From Pyrinomonadaceae bacterium (lineage in GTDB: Bacteria > Acidobacteriota > Blastocatellia > Pyrinomonadales > Pyrinomonadaceae), in assembly GCA_030841085.1 (NCBI GenBank), contig JAVEDP010000036.1, positions 1-64,000 on the forward strand: a DNA stretch of 64,000 nt. Reading direction: 5' to 3'. Each line of letters begins with the position of its first letter. Positions within the stretch are counted from its first letter, which is position 1. The translations under genes were made by a program, and so were the position numbers. Below the pieces are notes generated by a model, which ran no database searches, was not told the DNA's origin, and saw only the letters and a program-made list of their open reading frames with translations. Below are positions 61,503-64,000 of the stretch, piece by piece.

Positions 61503-63200
61503 GTGCCCTCTACCAAAACCAAACCCTTGCTGGATCGCCTTGACGATGCCAGGCGTTTCTTCGGTGGTGGAATGAATAAGCCTACTGAAAAAATCCTGGC
61601 CCGCCTCGCTCAACATAAAATTGGCGACGCCGAATCGTTAATCCGTTTCCATGAGTTGCTTCTCTTCATTTGCGCCTACCCACAAAGCGCACGCGCGCGC
61701 CGACTGGCTGAGTCGCTACTCAAAGGCTTTCCCAAGCGCATCGAATCTTTGCGCGATGCTGAAATCGATCTGGATTCGCTTGAGCATCCGGAAGTTTCAG
61801 GCGTCGCCGGTCTTTCTGTTACCGATACCTTTAGTTTCTTTATCGTTCGCTGGTTGTTAAAAAGACATCCGCGCCAGGTGAGCATCTATTGGGATTGGTT
61901 TGAAGATGAAAACCGTCTGGGCCAGACGTGGCCCCGGTTTATGCCGTTGCTTGAAGATGACGCTGCGGTCGAGGCAAACATTCCTTTTCAAAACTGGCTG
62001 CGAGCGGCCCGGCCACGCGGCGAAAAAGATTTGCAGTGGCTCGTCCGCCAGTTTGATTTGCTAAATAGAACTGAGAAAGAGAAAGCGGAACTTTACGATT
62101 CGCAGCAACTCTACGTGCGTTGGCAGCCGGCGTATAGTGCGACGCGGACCGGCATGCGCCTTCCTGCGCGCAAAGTTTTCTTTCATCGCGAGCCCTTACT
62201 GCGCCGCAAAGATGTATCGCTGCGCGCTGAACTCGAGAAACAGTCGCCACCGTTGCAACTGCTGTCGCCGAAGCAGGGCGAAGCGATTCTGGACATGGCG
62301 CGCGAAGCTTCAACGACGCGCTATCGCGAGCTCTATGGATTTACGCACGGCGATGCCAGGAGAGTTTTTAAGACAAACATCGGCCGCGGCGTAGATATTT
62401 TTGTGACCGGCTTGCCCGCCGAGTGGCGTCTGCCTTTGCGCGCTTATCACGCGGCCCTGATTTTTAAGAATGGGGTGCCGGTTGGATATTTCGAGGGGCT
62501 TTCGCTTTTTGAACGAATGGAAAGCGGCTTCAATCTTTACTACCAATTTCGCGACGGCGAAACGGCCTGGCTTTACGCGCGTCTGCTGAACATCTTTCGG
62601 CATCTGCTGGGCGTGACTGCTTTTTCTCTCGATCCCTACCAGATCGGTCACGAAAACGAAGAAGGCATCGAATCGGGGGCGTTCTGGTTTTATCGCAAGC
62701 TTGGTTTCCGTCCGACAGGACCCGACATCCGAAAACTCGTTGTGCGGGAAGAAGAAAAACTCGCCAGGCGATCCGCGTATCGAACGTCCGCGGCAACACT
62801 GCGCAAGCTCGCCGCAGGCCCAATGATTTTCGAATTGGACCAAGAGCAAAGTGGTGATTGGGATCGGTTCCAGGTTCGCAATGTTGGTTTTGCGGCGCAA
62901 CGACAAATGGCAGTTACGTTCAAAGGGGAGGCAGAAAGAATGCGCGATATTTCGGTCAGATCCCTGGCGGACGCCTTAGAGATTCGCACCAGGAGTTGGC
63001 GAGAGACAGAACTAACGGCGCTGCGCGATTTCGCTGTGCTCTCGACTGTGATTCGCGATCTTGGTAGATGGACCAGGGGAGAGAAACAGCAGCTTGTACA
63101 AATCATTCAGGCGAAGGCCGGCCGCGACGAAGCAAAATATCTAAAGCTAATGCAGAAGCATGAGCGGCTGCGAAAAGAAATCATTCGACTGGGATCTTGA
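61503..63200 (+). CDS. Hypothetical protein with GNAT-like segment
   Basis: This 565-residue protein is not recognised. It is soluble and helical in the first third. The segment ESGAFWFYRKLGFRPTGPDI (~395-414) looks like the C-terminal motif of GNAT acetyltransferases (FYRKLGF), preceded by YHAALIFKNGVPVGYFEG, which resembles strands around the acetyl-CoA site. An acyltransferase role is therefore possible but unproved. The GTG at 61503 is used; an ATG lies at 61572. A C-terminal helical, basic tail ends the protein. Confidence 0.6.
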   Translation: MPSTKTKPLLDRLDDARRFFGGGMNKPTEKILARLAQHKIGDAESLIRFHELLLFICAYPQSARARRLAESLLKGFPKRIESLRDAEIDLDSLEHPEVSGVAGLSVTDTFSFFIVRWLLKRHPRQVSIYWDWFEDENRLGQTWPRFMPLLEDDAAVEANIPFQNWLRAARPRGEKDLQWLVRQFDLLNRTEKEKAELYDSQQLYVRWQPAYSATRTGMRLPARKVFFHREPLLRRKDVSLRAELEKQSPPLQLLSPKQGEAILDMAREASTTRYRELYGFTHGDARRVFKTNIGRGVDIFVTGLPAEWRLPLRAYHAALIFKNGVPVGYFEGLSLFERMESGFNLYYQFRDGETAWLYARLLNIFRHLLGVTAFSLDPYQIGHENEEGIESGAFWFYRKLGFRPTGPDIRKLVVREEEKLARRSAYRTSAATLRKLAAGPMIFELDQEQSGDWDRFQVRNVGFAAQRQMAVTFKGEAERMRDISVRSLADALEIRTRSWRETELTALRDFAVLSTVIRDLGRWTRGEKQQLVQIIQAKAGRDEAKYLKLMQKHERLRKEIIRLGS

Positions 63201-63207
63201 GCTGGGT

Positions 63208-63266
63208 AGTGGCATAGACTTTAGTCTGTGTCCTGTTACGAAAGCACAGACTGAAGTCTATGCTAC
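63208..63266. repeat. Hairpin repeat, GGACTTTAGTCTGTG family, copy 2
   Basis: AGTGGCATAGACTTTAGTC is followed by the inverted GACTGAAGTCTATGCTAC. It matches the element at 31472-31527. The following GCATGCCCCCGCTCTTAC (63296-63313) belongs to the GCGGGGGCAAGCC family. Confidence 0.7.
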
Positions 63267-63272
63267 GTTGAT

Positions 63273-64000
63273 TCAGCTCGAGGTCGGGAAGGTGGGCATG
63301 CCCCCGCTCTTACAGGTGAGCAAGCGATGCTCGAGTATCTTGTTTTCGGAAAAGTTTTCCAGCTTTTGAAAATATTCAGCTGAGCGGTCAAGCGCCTTTT
63401 CCGGTACCAGTCCCACAATCTCCGTGCTGTCGATTTCGACGCCCAAGCGCACGGCTTCGTCGCGAACCGCGTTAAAAGCCGCGGTCATTCCGGTAGTTTC
63501 GTAGTTCACCAAATTCATCGACACCTGGACCAACCCGCGTGTTGAAAGCGTGAAACCCAGCGCCTTAACAAACGGCAGACCGCCGTGCCGCGCGCGAATG
63601 GTGCGCGCTATCAGTCTAGCGACAGCAACATCACGCGTCCTGAGATTCACGTTGAAGGCAATCAAAAAAGGCCGGGCGCCAATCGCAATCGCGCCTGCTG
63701 TCTCATGGACCACGAGTGGACCAACATCAGGTGCGCGCGCCGGCTCGACAGCGATTTGCTCGCGCAACAACTCCAACGCCCCGCGCCGTACGTCTTCCAA
63801 ATTGACGCGGTCAGGTCTTAACGCTGCCTGCTCGTAAAAGAACACTGGAATCGATAACTCGTTCGCAATGCGCTCGCCGGCTTGATGGGCCAGGCACACG
63901 CAATCTTCCATGGTTACGCCGCTGATAGGAATGAACGGGAGGACATCCGTGGCGCCGAGTCGTGGATGCTCGCCCTTATGCGCGCGCATATCGATCAACT
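63273..64000 (-). CDS. Glutamate formimidoyltransferase, 5' end cut by the window
   Basis: The visible ~242 residues are the C-terminal part of a formiminotransferase: HKGEHPRLGATDVLPFIP, DVGPLVVHETAGAIAIGARPFLIAFNVNL, GLPFVKALGF and VQVSMNLVNYETTG, matching FTCD-type N and C subdomains. The enzyme moves a formimino group from formiminoglutamate to tetrahydrofolate in histidine degradation. The protein must continue beyond 64000. The visible C-terminal end reads over the GCATGCCCCCGC repeat family, so its last residues may be repeat-derived. Confidence 0.88.
   Translation of the reverse strand, partial: LIDMRAHKGEHPRLGATDVLPFIPISGVTMEDCVCLAHQAGERIANELSIPVFFYEQAALRPDRVNLEDVRRGALELLREQIAVEPARAPDVGPLVVHETAGAIAIGARPFLIAFNVNLRTRDVAVARLIARTIRARHGGLPFVKALGFTLSTRGLVQVSMNLVNYETTGMTAAFNAVRDEAVRLGVEIDSTEIVGLVPEKALDRSAEYFQKLENFSENKILEHRLLTCKSGGMPTFPTSS

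Overview
The window looks like chromosomal DNA from an acidobacterium, most likely of the Blastocatellia/Pyrinomonadaceae type. This is an inference from gene content: a Ser/Thr kinase joined to a tetratricopeptide sensor, PadR next to a permease-prefix protein, paired DUF3857/transglutaminase-like secreted proteins, a DUF58/MoxR/DUF4129/DUF4350 cluster, AmrS, an archaeal-type class I aldolase, and many palindromic intergenic repeats. No rRNA or taxonomic marker confirms it.

Layout. 0.2-13.7 kb: a hydantoinase A-like protein, an AT-rich orphan ParA gene with a partner, a Gfo/Idh/MocA oxidoreductase beside a panE remnant, a PadR operon with two palindromic operators and an esterase, a kinase/TPR pair, and two small oxygenase-like proteins (VOC and cupin). 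14.25-23.58 kb: a genomic island in a CAT-anticodon tRNA gene. It is bounded by the intact tRNA and an exact 45-bp copy of the tRNA 3' half, and it holds six genes and no integrase. 23.9-30.2 kb: the MoxR/DUF58 envelope cluster. 30.3-40.0 kb: AmrS, an MBL-fold hydrolase, fructose-bisphosphate aldolase, two DUF3857 proteins and an S41 peptidase. 40.1-48.0 kb (minus strand): DUF1990, XerC/D, two MacB/FtsX-type permeases and a winged-helix/CreD-like operon. 48.2-50.7 kb: a SIR2-TPR protein. 50.9-63.2 kb: an aldehyde dehydrogenase, three tandem secreted paralogues, an alpha/beta hydrolase and a large unknown protein. 63.3-64 kb: the end of a glutamate formimidoyltransferase gene.

The island is the most interesting part. 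Its first operon (14558-20055) is tightly packed: a protein with two GHKL ATPase modules, a receiver-domain protein with a Cys/His-rich tail, an unknown protein and an N6-adenine DNA methyltransferase. Its second unit (20225-23298) is a nucleoside-deoxyribosyltransferase-like/Nudix fusion followed by a SIR2-domain protein, which suggests NAD+ or ADP-ribose chemistry. Together they look like an anti-phage cargo that I cannot match to a named system. A second SIR2 protein, fused to TPR repeats, lies outside the island at 48184-50703.

Smaller points of note: a 238-bp MITE with perfect 12-bp terminal inverted repeats and an 8-bp target duplication inside another repeat; a DUF3857 pair in which one copy has lost all three catalytic residues of the transglutaminase core; and three secreted paralogues whose C-terminal modules were exchanged after a Pro-Thr linker. 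All product names come from motif reading by eye; no database search was run.
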